From CALINF01 sp039980455 (GTDB lineage Bacteria > Pseudomonadota > Gammaproteobacteria > Pseudomonadales > Halieaceae): a stretch of DNA of 64,000 nt. The stretch lies in the NCBI GenBank assembly GCA_039980455.1, contig JBDXCG010000003.1, positions 2,024,236-2,088,235 on the forward strand, in the 5' to 3' direction. The translations under genes were made by a program, and so were the position numbers. The notes under the pieces are model-generated. The model was not told the DNA's origin. It was given only the letters and a program-made list of their open reading frames with translations, and did not search any database. The stretch's first letter is position 1; every line of letters begins with the position of its first letter. Below, in pieces: positions 28,196 to 35,945 of the stretch.

Positions 28196-28852
28196 ATGAA
28201 CGTAGAGATCATCAAAGACATATGCGTTATCACGATGGATGACGGGAAGGCCAACGCGGTTGGTCACACTCTCCTCGATGGGCTGAATGCCGGGCTTGAT
28301 CGGGCCGAGCAGGAGGCCAAGGCGGTTTTACTGGTTGGCCGGGAAGGTTTGTTCTCTGCAGGCTTTGATCTCAAGGAATTTCAGAAGGGGCCGGAGGAAA
28401 CCCGGGCGCTGGCACGCAGAGGGTTCGAGCTTCTGCTACGCCTTTACGGCTATCCACTGCCGCTGGTATCGGCCTGCACCGGTCACGGTATTGCCCTGGG
28501 CGCATTCATGTTGCTGGCATCAGACAGCCGCGTAGGCGTATCTGGCGACTTCAAGATTACACTGCCTGAAACCGCCATTAGCATGGACTTGCCACCCTGC
28601 CTTATGGAGCTGGTCAAACAGCGCATTTCCAGCACCCACATAACCCGGGCCGCTATCCAGTCGGAGGTCTATACCCCTGAAGGCGCTGTAGAGGCGGGCT
28701 TTCTGGATGAAGTGGTTGCTCCTGAGGCTCTTTTGGACCGATCGATGGCCATTGCCGAAAAATTGGCCGCGCTGCCGCAGAAGTTCTATTCAATAAACAA
28801 GCAGGCAACGCGTAGTGACTCGCTTGCCGTTATGGAGGCGAACCTGCCCTGA
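28196..28852 (+). CDS. Crotonase/enoyl-CoA hydratase family protein, short form
   Basis: 218 residues, about 40 fewer than a typical crotonase. It keeps DDGKANAVGHTLLDGL, REGLFSAGFDLKEF (oxyanion hole), CTGHGIALGAFMLLASDSRVG and FKITLPETAISMDLP, which retains one Glu at the second acid position. It ends soon after the domain core without the usual C-terminal helices. An in-frame start at 28088 is rejected because ATG 28196 follows AAGGAAAGAG and homology begins there. It is convergent with the haloalkane dehalogenase gene. The substrate is unknown. Confidence 0.88.
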   Translation: MNVEIIKDICVITMDDGKANAVGHTLLDGLNAGLDRAEQEAKAVLLVGREGLFSAGFDLKEFQKGPEETRALARRGFELLLRLYGYPLPLVSACTGHGIALGAFMLLASDSRVGVSGDFKITLPETAISMDLPPCLMELVKQRISSTHITRAAIQSEVYTPEGAVEAGFLDEVVAPEALLDRSMAIAEKLAALPQKFYSINKQATRSDSLAVMEANLP

Positions 28853-28878
28853 TTGCCTGCCAAAAGACCCAAGGCAAG

Positions 28879-29868
28879 CTAAGCAGACCTCACATCCAGT
28901 ATCGCCTGAACACACGCCTGTGGCTGTTCTTGCTGTAGGAAATGCCCCGCGCCCTCTATTGTTCGATGGGGCATTCCCTGGCATCCGGGTACGCGCTCAA
29001 GAAATGCTTTGTCGCCCCCGGCAGTCACAGGATCACTATCACTAAAGGCTGTCAGGAATGGCTTCTCAAACTGAGCCAATACCTCCCAGGCTGCCTTATT
29101 TTCTGCCACCTCGGCCTCATCGGGAAAGACAGGCACCAAGCTGGGGAACTGCCGGGCTCCAGACATGTAGTCCTGATCTGGAAAAGGCGCTGAATACGCC
29201 AACTCCTCTGCCGCCGTCAGGTTGGGCGAGGAGACACCCATGAATGACCCCACCTCAAACTCAGCAGACTCGGCGGCGAATTTGCGCCAGTAAAGGAAGC
29301 CGGGGATACCCGACGTATCTTTAAACCGCGCACCCAGCTCTTGCGCCGGTACCACGGGCAAAGTCAGATACGCTTGCTGCAGTGGCGCTGAGAATTCTTC
29401 GGGGATAAAGCCGGTTGGTAATCCTGTGTTGGCAACCACTACATGAGAAAATCGATCTGGAAAGGCTGCCACCAAACGCAGGCCAATCAATCCTCCCCAG
29501 TCCTGGCAAAATAAGGTGACACCCTGCAGATCCAGCGCCTGTAGCCAATGACTCATCCAGCTCACATGCCTGGCATAGGTGTAGTCGGCCTGAAGTGCGG
29601 GTTTATCGGAGCGGCCAAAACCTACCAGATCAGGTGCTATCACCCTAAAGCCTTCCTCCACCAAAAGCGGAATCATGTATCTGTACAAATACGACCAGGT
29701 GGGCTGACCGTGCATCAATAACACCACTGGCCCGTCTGGGGAACCCTCATCGACGTAATGCACGCGTAGCTCGCCACCCTCGCCGTCGGGGACCTCAACA
29801 TAATGAGGGGCATAGGGAAAATCTGCCAATTGAGTGAAATTGTCATCGGGCGTGCGAAGAACTTTCAT
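28879..29868 (-). CDS. Haloalkane dehalogenase (DhlA-like alpha/beta hydrolase)
   Basis: 329 residues. The enzyme class hydrolyses carbon-halogen bonds to an alcohol plus halide. Predicted catalytic residues: nucleophile Asp123 in CQDWGG with halide-binding Trp124 beside it, oxyanion region HGQPTWSYLYR at 53-63, acid Asp277 or Asp279 (FSDSDP) and base His309 (EGAGHF). The Asp-Trp pair and its position nearly coincide with DhlA (Asp124, Trp125), which separates dehalogenases from Ser hydrolases. An in-frame ATG at 29943 is rejected because AGGAG sits seven bases before ATG 29868. The substrate halide is unknown; epoxide hydrolases are the main alternative. Confidence 0.88.
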   Translation of the reverse strand: MKVLRTPDDNFTQLADFPYAPHYVEVPDGEGGELRVHYVDEGSPDGPVVLLMHGQPTWSYLYRYMIPLLVEEGFRVIAPDLVGFGRSDKPALQADYTYARHVSWMSHWLQALDLQGVTLFCQDWGGLIGLRLVAAFPDRFSHVVVANTGLPTGFIPEEFSAPLQQAYLTLPVVPAQELGARFKDTSGIPGFLYWRKFAAESAEFEVGSFMGVSSPNLTAAEELAYSAPFPDQDYMSGARQFPSLVPVFPDEAEVAENKAAWEVLAQFEKPFLTAFSDSDPVTAGGDKAFLERVPGCQGMPHRTIEGAGHFLQQEQPQACVQAILDVRSA

Positions 29869-29963
29869 ATCAACTCCTAGAGTGCGTTTTTCGGTGGCGT
29901 AGGAAGTACCGTTAGCTAGCAATACTATCGTTAGATACTCCATGCTGAAAGCCAGTTACTTTT

Positions 29964-29972
29964 TGCTATAGT
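29964..29972 (+). promoter_or_regulatory. Extended -10 element TGCTATAGT
   Basis: TGn followed by TATAGT lies 38 bp before the start of the small membrane protein gene. No strong -35 is seen, as is usual for extended -10 promoters. Confidence 0.35.
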
Positions 29973-30009
29973 GACAGCCTACCCGATACCACTTCGCAGG
30001 TTGGCTCAC

Positions 30010-30204
30010 ATGGATGCTCTGCTCGAAAAATTACTCTCTTGGGGACCCGTCTTCTTTGGGGTCTGCCTGTTCGCACCTATGCTCGCAGCAGTCCTCAATA
30101 CCTACGGATTCGAGGCAGCATTTGGTGTGCCCTCATTGACGGTAACTCTGCCGCTGGGTTTCGTTTGGGGGCTGGTGGCCAAAATGACGGGGCGCTGGCT
30201 ATGA
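30010..30204 (+). CDS. Small two-segment membrane protein coupled to a desaturase
   Basis: 64 residues with two predicted membrane segments (about 10-28 and 36-56) and a basic end (KMTGRW). I do not recognise the family. Its stop overlaps the start of the desaturase gene by four bases (ATGA), so the two are translationally coupled, suggesting an accessory or assembly partner of the desaturase. ATG 30010 is preferred over a GTG at 29971 because the N-terminal helix begins there; an AGG is at usable spacing. Confidence 0.7.
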   Translation: MDALLEKLLSWGPVFFGVCLFAPMLAAVLNTYGFEAAFGVPSLTVTLPLGFVWGLVAKMTGRWL

Positions 30205-31034
30205 GCATGCAGGAGCAAAGGGCTATTGCACACAAATACATAGGAGACTTCCCCTGGTTCATGGTTATTTGGGGGCTTGGGGGGTTTGCCCTGTGGGTTG
30301 CACTATGGCCACTGGCGCATATGCAGATCATTCCGATGTGGCTGGCCTGTATCGTTGCCACCATCGTCTTGTGTTATTGCTATTTACCCTCTCACGATGC
30401 GCAGCACGGCATTATTGGCAGGCCCAATACGCCAACACGTTGGCTGAATGAATTGATCGGGCACGTCTCTATGCTGCCTATTCTGGTTCCCTACCGTTTG
30501 CACCGCGCCATTCACTTGAAGCATCACGCCAATGCTAACGACCCAGAGCGGGACCCTGATATTTACATGAAGGCCGACAACATCTGGGGCGCTGCGCTCA
30601 ATGCATTCAAGAGCAAACAGCCCGGCCAGGCCGGCGCGCTGGCCGATGGCGTACTTGAGGACAATCCACGCAAACAGGAACTCATTCTTGAAGCGCTAAT
30701 CGTGACCCGACTCGTCTGGGTGGCCATGGCGATTCTGGCCTGGAGCGGCTTCGCACTCGAAGTGTTGATGATCTGGTGGATACCGCGACAAATCGCTTCT
30801 ATTTATACGCCGGTCACACTCTCGTGGGCGCCCCATCACCCAATGGAGGAGACAGGTCGGTATCGGGATACCAGAGGCTGGAAGTCACCCGTAGGCACTA
30901 TTCTGTCTGCAGGCATGGAGTACCACATCGTTCATCACCTGTTTCCATCGATACCTTTAAACAAGACGCCAGCTGCCTACCGGGAACTGCGCCCTATCCT
31001 CGTGCGAGAAAATATGCGCATCGAGGACCTGTAA
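30201..31034 (+). CDS. Membrane fatty-acid desaturase family protein
   Basis: 277 residues with four or so membrane segments and the three histidine boxes of the di-iron desaturase superfamily: SHDAQHG at 64-70, HLKHH at 105-109 and YHIVHH at 241-246. The superfamily inserts double bonds or hydroxyl/keto groups in acyl or carotenoid chains in the inner membrane, using O2. The sequence cannot separate acyl desaturase from carotenoid ketolase/hydroxylase activity. The start ATG overlaps the stop of the small membrane protein, which decides the start over an upstream in-frame codon. It is followed 16 bp later by the DJ-1/PfpI gene. Confidence 0.87.
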   Translation: MSMQEQRAIAHKYIGDFPWFMVIWGLGGFALWVALWPLAHMQIIPMWLACIVATIVLCYCYLPSHDAQHGIIGRPNTPTRWLNELIGHVSMLPILVPYRLHRAIHLKHHANANDPERDPDIYMKADNIWGAALNAFKSKQPGQAGALADGVLEDNPRKQELILEALIVTRLVWVAMAILAWSGFALEVLMIWWIPRQIASIYTPVTLSWAPHHPMEETGRYRDTRGWKSPVGTILSAGMEYHIVHHLFPSIPLNKTPAAYRELRPILVRENMRIEDL

Positions 31035-31050
31035 CCCTTAGGAGTTAAGC

Positions 31051-31704
31051 ATGTCCGCACAACCTATTAACGTTGGGGCAATTTTGTACCCCGGCTTTGA
31101 AATGCTGGATCTGTTCGGTCCGCTGGAGATGTTTTCTGTACTAGGTGCCGATACTGCTGTCATACATATGGTGGCTGAAGAAGCCGGACCGGTGCACGCA
31201 GCGCTGGGCGCACAAGGCCCGGTTGGACCCAAAGTGATGGCAGACTACAGCTTCGATGACGCACCGCAGCTGGATTTGATCGTGTTACCTGGAGGCTTCG
31301 GTACGTTCCCGCAATTGGAAAACCCGGCAATGCTGCAGTTTTTGCGTACGCGCAGCGCGCACGCCCAAACGGTGACTTCTGTGTGTACTGGCTCTGCCTT
31401 GCTGGCAAAAGCGGGTGTACTGGATGGCAGACGCGCTACGTCCAACAAACAATTCTTTGCTATGTGCGCCGCGCAGTCCGACGCAGTTGAATGGGTAGAA
31501 GAGGCGCGCTGGGTTGAAGATGGCAAGTTCGTCACGTCTTCGGGCGTCTCCGCCGGCATGGACATGACATTGGCAGTTATTGAAAACCTGCTGGGACCAG
31601 AGGTTGCAGCGACCGTCTCAAAGTATACGGAGTACACCCGCCATCGCAACGCAGACGAAGACCCATTCGTATCTGAACTCAACAGCCTGATAGACGCTGT
31701 GTAA
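31051..31704 (+). CDS. DJ-1/PfpI family protein
   Basis: 217 residues of DJ-1/PfpI fold. The nucleophile elbow is SVCTGSALLAKAG with Cys112, followed by GRRATSNK, and the start (ILYPGFEMLDLFGPLEMF) is typical of the ThiJ/isonitrile-hydratase-like branch, where an acidic residue near residue 18 supports the Cys. No C-terminal AraC helix-turn-helix is present, so it is not a regulator. AGGAG lies six bases before the ATG. It is probably co-transcribed with the desaturase 16 bp upstream. Activity is unproven. Confidence 0.88.
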   Translation: MSAQPINVGAILYPGFEMLDLFGPLEMFSVLGADTAVIHMVAEEAGPVHAALGAQGPVGPKVMADYSFDDAPQLDLIVLPGGFGTFPQLENPAMLQFLRTRSAHAQTVTSVCTGSALLAKAGVLDGRRATSNKQFFAMCAAQSDAVEWVEEARWVEDGKFVTSSGVSAGMDMTLAVIENLLGPEVAATVSKYTEYTRHRNADEDPFVSELNSLIDAV

Positions 31705-31790
31705 GACTCAGGGTCAGAAAAACATCCCCTGCCAGTGTCTAGGTTTCCTTAATCTCGCCTAGCCAACTCCTCCGGTACACCCGCCTTATC

Positions 31791-32132
31791 TTGCGTCTCG
31801 AGAAAACCCATAATTGCGCCCAGCCGGATCTTGGCTATCGCAAATCGTGCGTTTCGTTATGCGCTTTTGGCATTCTGATGCTACTAGTAGGCAAAATCTC
31901 GGGCGGCGGGCTCGCAGCACTACTAGGATTCTCTATAGGAGGTATAATGCCGCTTGCGATGGTGGGTTCGAGCACCTCATATATCGCGGTTCCCGCTGCC
32001 ATGAAAACAGCCCTACCTGAGGCAAATCATGGCGTTGCTATTGCCGCGTCGCTGACCATGATGTTTTCTTTCACTGTGCTGGTCAGCATTCCGCTCTTCC
32101 TCGCCATCAGCCAATGGTTGGCAATGAACTAA
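31791..32132 (+). pseudogene. C-terminal remnant of an SbtA-like sodium/bicarbonate transporter
   Basis: About 105 residues recognisable as the C-terminal end of the SbtA-type permease family (DUF897): CAFGILMLLVG, then GGIMPLAMVGSSTSYIAVPA, AMKTALPEAN, and the final membrane segment SIPLFLAISQW. The N-terminal two thirds of the transporter are missing; the open frame before the match starts with a non-homologous stretch and a TTG. This looks like a 5' deletion remnant. The intact family has about 320-370 residues. An internal AGGAGG followed four bases later by ATG at 31947 could still give a 61-residue peptide. It ends 14 bp before purE. Confidence 0.7.
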
Positions 32133-32146
32133 TACGGAGAAAACAG

Positions 32147-32647
32147 ATGAATCCCGCCAATGAATCAGCCGCACCACGAGTCAGTGTAATCATGGGTTCA
32201 CGCTCAGATCTTGAAACCATGCAACACGCACTCGACATGCTGTCTGAGTTAGAGATTCCCTGCGAAGCCCGGATTGTATCTGCTCACCGAACCCCGGATC
32301 GGTTGTATCAATTTGCCCGCGATGCCGAGGGCCGAGGCATTGAGGTCATCATCGCAGGAGCCGGCGGTTCAGCGCACTTGCCTGGCATGGTAGCGGCAAT
32401 CACATTGCTTCCCGTCATCGCTGTTCCCGTCAGCAGCAAGGCACTCAATGGTATCGATAGCCTGCTCTCTATTGTACAAATGCCAAAAGGCGTCGCCGTT
32501 GCAACACAAGCCATTGGCGCTGGTGGCTCTGCTAATGCTGGACTGATGGCAGCGCAAATTTTAGCCCTTCATGATGACTCACTCAAAGAGCGACTGGCCA
32601 ATTGGCGCAAAGCTCTTACCGACAGCGTTGAGGAGTCTGTCGCATGA
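32147..32647 (+). CDS. purE: 5-(carboxyamino)imidazole ribonucleotide mutase
   Basis: 166 residues of class I PurE. It converts N5-CAIR to CAIR in purine biosynthesis, in tandem with PurK. Motifs: MGSRSDLETM near the N-terminus, IVSAHRTPDRLYQF with the catalytic His, and AGAGGSAHLPGM. An upstream in-frame ATG inside the transporter remnant is rejected because ATG 32147 follows CGGAG. It overlaps purK by four bases (ATGA), so translation is coupled. Confidence 0.96.
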   Translation: MNPANESAAPRVSVIMGSRSDLETMQHALDMLSELEIPCEARIVSAHRTPDRLYQFARDAEGRGIEVIIAGAGGSAHLPGMVAAITLLPVIAVPVSSKALNGIDSLLSIVQMPKGVAVATQAIGAGGSANAGLMAAQILALHDDSLKERLANWRKALTDSVEESVA

Positions 32648-33747
32648 AGCATGTTGCGATCGTAGGCTGCGGCCAACTGGCACGCATGCTCGCGCTAGCG
32701 GGTTGGCACATGGGTATTCGCTTCAGCTTTGTCGCTTGTAATAACGAAGGAACCTACTGCGTGGAAGGACTGGGCCCTATCACGCCTTGGGCAGATGGCG
32801 ACAACGTAGAGAACCTCTATGCTGCACTGGGAAAACCAGACGTCGTTACCGTAGAGCGCGAAAGCGTGAGCACAGATTTGTTGCGTGATCTGGCTGAGCA
32901 TTGCCCTGTGTATCCCAACCCGGATGCCGTCTCTGTCTGCCAACATCGACTACGCGAAAAGGCGTTGTTCGATGAACTCAACATTGCAACTGCTCCCTAC
33001 AGAGCGGCCAACCGACTTTCAGAGGTTAAGACGGGTGTCGCAGAGCTTGGCTATCCCGTAGTGATAAAGGCCGCAAGCGACGGTTACGATGGCAAGGGGC
33101 AGTGGCGCGTTGGCTCAGACGCCGACCTAGAGCAACTACCTGCTGACGAAAGCACATTCGAATGGCTGATCGAACGGCGTATACCGTTTGATTACGAAGT
33201 CTCATTCATTGGCGTTCGTACCAGCACGGGCGATACCGCTTTTTATCCACCCACAAAAAATGTGCACCGCGATGGCATCCTGATCCATTCGAGCGCACCC
33301 GCGGACACGTTGTCAGAGTCTTTACAGGAGATGGGACAGTCTTACTTACGCTCGCTCATGGAGTCGATGAACTACGTGGGTGTGCTGGCCGTGGAGTGCT
33401 TCGTTGTGGGTGACCAACTGCTAGTGAATGAACTGGCGCCACGAGTTCACAATAGCGGTCACTGGACATTGCAGGCCAACGTGGCGTGCCAATTTGAGAA
33501 TCACTTGCGCGCTATTCTCGGTTTATCTGTTGGCAGCACAGAACTCAGCCACTACAGTGGCATTGTCAACATCTTAGGGAGCCAACCAGACAGCGTTAAG
33601 CTAGAGAAACTACCTGCTCAAGCCAGCTTTCACTGGTATAACAAACCCTTCGCGCCTGGGCGAAAGCTCGGTCACTTCGGCGTAAACGCCGACAGTAGTG
33701 AGCAACTCGCGCAGCGATTAGATCTATTGCAGTCGGTACTCGATTAG
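32644..33747 (+). CDS. purK: 5-(carboxyamino)imidazole ribonucleotide synthase
   Basis: 367 residues of ATP-grasp fold. It carboxylates AIR with bicarbonate and ATP to N5-CAIR. Motifs: VGCGQLARMLALAG, VVIKAASDGYDGKGQW (ATP-grasp Lys and glycine loop), FYPPTKNVHRDGIL, LAVECFVVGDQLLVNELAPR, and VHNSGHWT. The gene overlaps purE. Right after its stop, an AGGAG overlapping the stop region leads into a 33-codon ORF. Confidence 0.95.
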   Translation: MKHVAIVGCGQLARMLALAGWHMGIRFSFVACNNEGTYCVEGLGPITPWADGDNVENLYAALGKPDVVTVERESVSTDLLRDLAEHCPVYPNPDAVSVCQHRLREKALFDELNIATAPYRAANRLSEVKTGVAELGYPVVIKAASDGYDGKGQWRVGSDADLEQLPADESTFEWLIERRIPFDYEVSFIGVRTSTGDTAFYPPTKNVHRDGILIHSSAPADTLSESLQEMGQSYLRSLMESMNYVGVLAVECFVVGDQLLVNELAPRVHNSGHWTLQANVACQFENHLRAILGLSVGSTELSHYSGIVNILGSQPDSVKLEKLPAQASFHWYNKPFAPGRKLGHFGVNADSSEQLAQRLDLLQSVLD

Positions 33748-33758
33748 GAGATAGCGGT

Positions 33759-33860
33759 ATGTGTAGCACAGCGTCTCTGCAAGACAATAAAAAGGCTGGA
33801 AGCGATATCGCTGAGTCGCACTACAGTTCTGTACCAACGTCTCAACTCTGCGAGGACTGA
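33759..33860 (+). CDS. 33-residue ORF downstream of purK, in frame with the lipoprotein protease
   Basis: ATG 33759 has a strong AGGAG eight bases upstream and reads MCSTASLQDN with a polar remainder ending QLCED before TGA. I recognise no family. The stop TGA at 33858-33860 is immediately followed, in the same frame, by the protease reading frame, which has no ATG, GTG or TTG before its lipobox. Possible roles: a leader whose termination allows reinitiation on the protease, or a readthrough N-terminus. Two cysteines are present. Confidence 0.45.
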   Translation: MCSTASLQDNKKAGSDIAESHYSSVPTSQLCED

Positions 33861-33863
33861 ATC

Positions 33864-35492
33864 ATTCCACGCGCCTTAGCCCGGCATAGCCGCCTCTACT
33901 TCTTTTCGATCACTCTACTGCTGATTGCAAGCTGCTCTAGTGGTCCGGGCTCAGGCCAAAGGACCGGCGACGACGCACTTATCGACCTGAGTAACGGGGT
34001 GTGTCCACGCTCGATTGTTTATATTGCAGATAGCAATCGCTGGAGCACCAACCGCTACGGTGAGGCGGCCAGTTACCAACAGATGCGCAGACACCAGGAG
34101 AGAGAACTGGCCAACTGCAACGATGCGCTCAAAGACGGCGACAGCCGCGCTATGCGAGTGCTAGAGAGCCACTGGCTGGATCAGCAAAATCCTAAGGAGC
34201 GGGCGGCAGTGTACAAAATGTACGTTGACCATGGCTCAGATCCCGCATTACTGGAACAAGTCAGCGTGTCTCTCTACACGCTGTATATCCGAGGCGAACC
34301 GGGGCTGGCGCCCGACCCGTCGCAGGCAGTGACTTATCTAGGTTTAGCCGTTGGCTTTGGAAACGATGCGCTACGGTTGAATTACGCCGAACTACTATTG
34401 GCGCAGCAGCGTCAAGATGAAGCCTTTGAGCAGTACACCAGATTGGCACTGCGCACCATGCAGGAGCAGCCAAAGCTGTTCACCACGCTCCAGCGGTGTG
34501 ATATCAATTTGCAGCTGGGCGCCCTGTACCTGCTGGGACAAGGCACCGCGGAGAACGCGTATTTGGGCGACTACTTCTGGCAGCGCGGTCTTCAACTCAC
34601 TGAAGGCGACGAATTTGGCTCATGCGTGAAAGACAATTTTACCCACGGCCAACGGTACACCCTGGAGTCAGCAAGGTATCGGATGGTCAGTCAGCGCTTG
34701 GCGCAGTTATCACCCGGAGAGCGCTCACGCATCAGCCGCACACTGCGCCAGGACTACCTCTCGGGCTACCAAACCGTAGCAGCGATTCCCTACACCTCGC
34801 GTCCGGTCTCGGCTCTGGGGTTAAAAATGCATCCGGGCGCCGCTCGCTCATCCGGCGCGAAAGTCGCTAGCGGGCAACGCAATAGCACGGGCTGGCCGCG
34901 CTGGCTGCCGCTGAGCGCTTCTGTATGCCAACTGAATCCGGCGGGGCCCGGACGTTCCTGGAGTGAGGTCTTCAAGTTCACCGGTGATAGCGTATGGACG
35001 TTGTACTCCTCATCGGATGGCAACAAGCAGCAAGGCTCTGCTGTAGCCATCTCTCCGCGCGCTTTGATCACCAACTGCCACATGATCTTGGACCCCCAGC
35101 AGGTGGAACTGCGCAGTTCCCGCGGCAAAATGAGTGCCAAGGTTATCGCTGCAGACCTCGATGGCGATCGCTGCCTGTTACAGTCGTCTGCTACGCTCAG
35201 CGGCTACATCAACTATTCACGCGATCACCAGAATCTGGATATCGGCGAGGAGGTGGCTGCCATCGGCAGTCCGAAAGGATTGAGCAACACCCTGTCTCGT
35301 GGCATTGTTGCGGGACAACGAACAAGGCAAGGGCAGGCATTGATCCAAACAGATGCAGCCCTCTCGAGCGGCTCGTCGGGCGGCGGTTTATTTGATCAGG
35401 CCGGTAATCTGGTGGGCATTACCACCTTCGGTATAGAGGAAGGCAATCAGTTGAACTTTGCTATCGCTGTTTCCGAATTTTGTAAGCCGTGA
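33864..35492 (+). CDS. Lipoprotein with Sel1-like repeats and trypsin-like serine protease domain
   Basis: The frame is open from 33861. Upstream of the lipobox (LIASC, Cys at about residue 22) there is no ATG, GTG or TTG, so ATC 33861 or ATT 33864 is the likely start; GAGGA lies at about eight bases from ATT. A start at GTG 33999 would remove the signal. The N-terminal half has Sel1/TPR-like helices (LGALYLLGQGTAENAYLG). The C-terminal 180 residues are trypsin-like: His in TNCHMI (codon 35079-35081), Asp in DGDRCLL, Ser in GSSGGG, as in DegP-type peptidases without a PDZ domain. Predicted periplasmic or outer-membrane anchored. Target unknown. Confidence 0.75.
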   Translation: MPRALARHSRLYFFSITLLLIASCSSGPGSGQRTGDDALIDLSNGVCPRSIVYIADSNRWSTNRYGEAASYQQMRRHQERELANCNDALKDGDSRAMRVLESHWLDQQNPKERAAVYKMYVDHGSDPALLEQVSVSLYTLYIRGEPGLAPDPSQAVTYLGLAVGFGNDALRLNYAELLLAQQRQDEAFEQYTRLALRTMQEQPKLFTTLQRCDINLQLGALYLLGQGTAENAYLGDYFWQRGLQLTEGDEFGSCVKDNFTHGQRYTLESARYRMVSQRLAQLSPGERSRISRTLRQDYLSGYQTVAAIPYTSRPVSALGLKMHPGAARSSGAKVASGQRNSTGWPRWLPLSASVCQLNPAGPGRSWSEVFKFTGDSVWTLYSSSDGNKQQGSAVAISPRALITNCHMILDPQQVELRSSRGKMSAKVIAADLDGDRCLLQSSATLSGYINYSRDHQNLDIGEEVAAIGSPKGLSNTLSRGIVAGQRTRQGQALIQTDAALSSGSSGGGLFDQAGNLVGITTFGIEEGNQLNFAIAVSEFCKP

Positions 35493-35602
35493 CCTGGTGC
35501 TACAACATCAATCTAGAACACACCTATGCTACCGAAATGCGCTTCTCGTACCCTAGCCCGGTTCAGACGCACGCTAGAAACCACCAATAAGAGGAGATAA
35601 AC

Positions 35603-35917
35603 ATGTCAGATATACCCGCGTTTGTTCTTGCCAATTTTCTTATTCACGATGCGGACGCCTATCGAGTCTATGAAAAAGGCTTTTTCCCGCTCCTCAAAAA
35701 GCACGGGGGCCAATTCATTACACTGGATGACAACACCCACACGCTTGAAGGCAACCAACCCGTTGAGGGGCGCATGGTAATGCTGCAGTTCCCCAGCGAG
35801 CAGGCAGCGAAAGATTGGTATGACGATCCCGACTATCAGGCGTTGTCTGAACATCGTCGGGCGGGAACAGAGCTGAAGTGCCTCACGATCGTGCATGGCA
35901 TGCCGCCACGCGGCTGA
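35603..35917 (+). CDS. DUF1330 family protein
   Basis: 104 residues, the usual length, of the DUF1330 dimeric alpha/beta barrel (ferredoxin-like) type: FLIHDADAYRVYEKGFF, EGRMVMLQFPSEQAAKDWY and PDYQALSEHRRAG. No enzymatic role is established; relatives sit beside catabolic genes. GAGGAG precedes the ATG. It is followed 28 bp later by an alpha/beta hydrolase gene with which it is probably co-transcribed. Confidence 0.88.
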   Translation: MSDIPAFVLANFLIHDADAYRVYEKGFFPLLKKHGGQFITLDDNTHTLEGNQPVEGRMVMLQFPSEQAAKDWYDDPDYQALSEHRRAGTELKCLTIVHGMPPRG

Positions 35918-35945
35918 TCAATAATTCAAGGAGCAACTCCCTTTC

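Noticed and set aside
31937..31949. AGGAGG plus TATAAT overlapping ATG, seeming promoter or ribosome site
   Set aside because: Encodes conserved residues (GGIM) of the SbtA-like remnant; no -35 hexamer found, and four-base spacing is short.
33759..33863. TGA 33858 as a selenocysteine codon joining leader and protease
   Set aside because: No bacterial SECIS-like hairpin recognised directly downstream and no selenoprotein family match; rare start or reinitiation is simpler.
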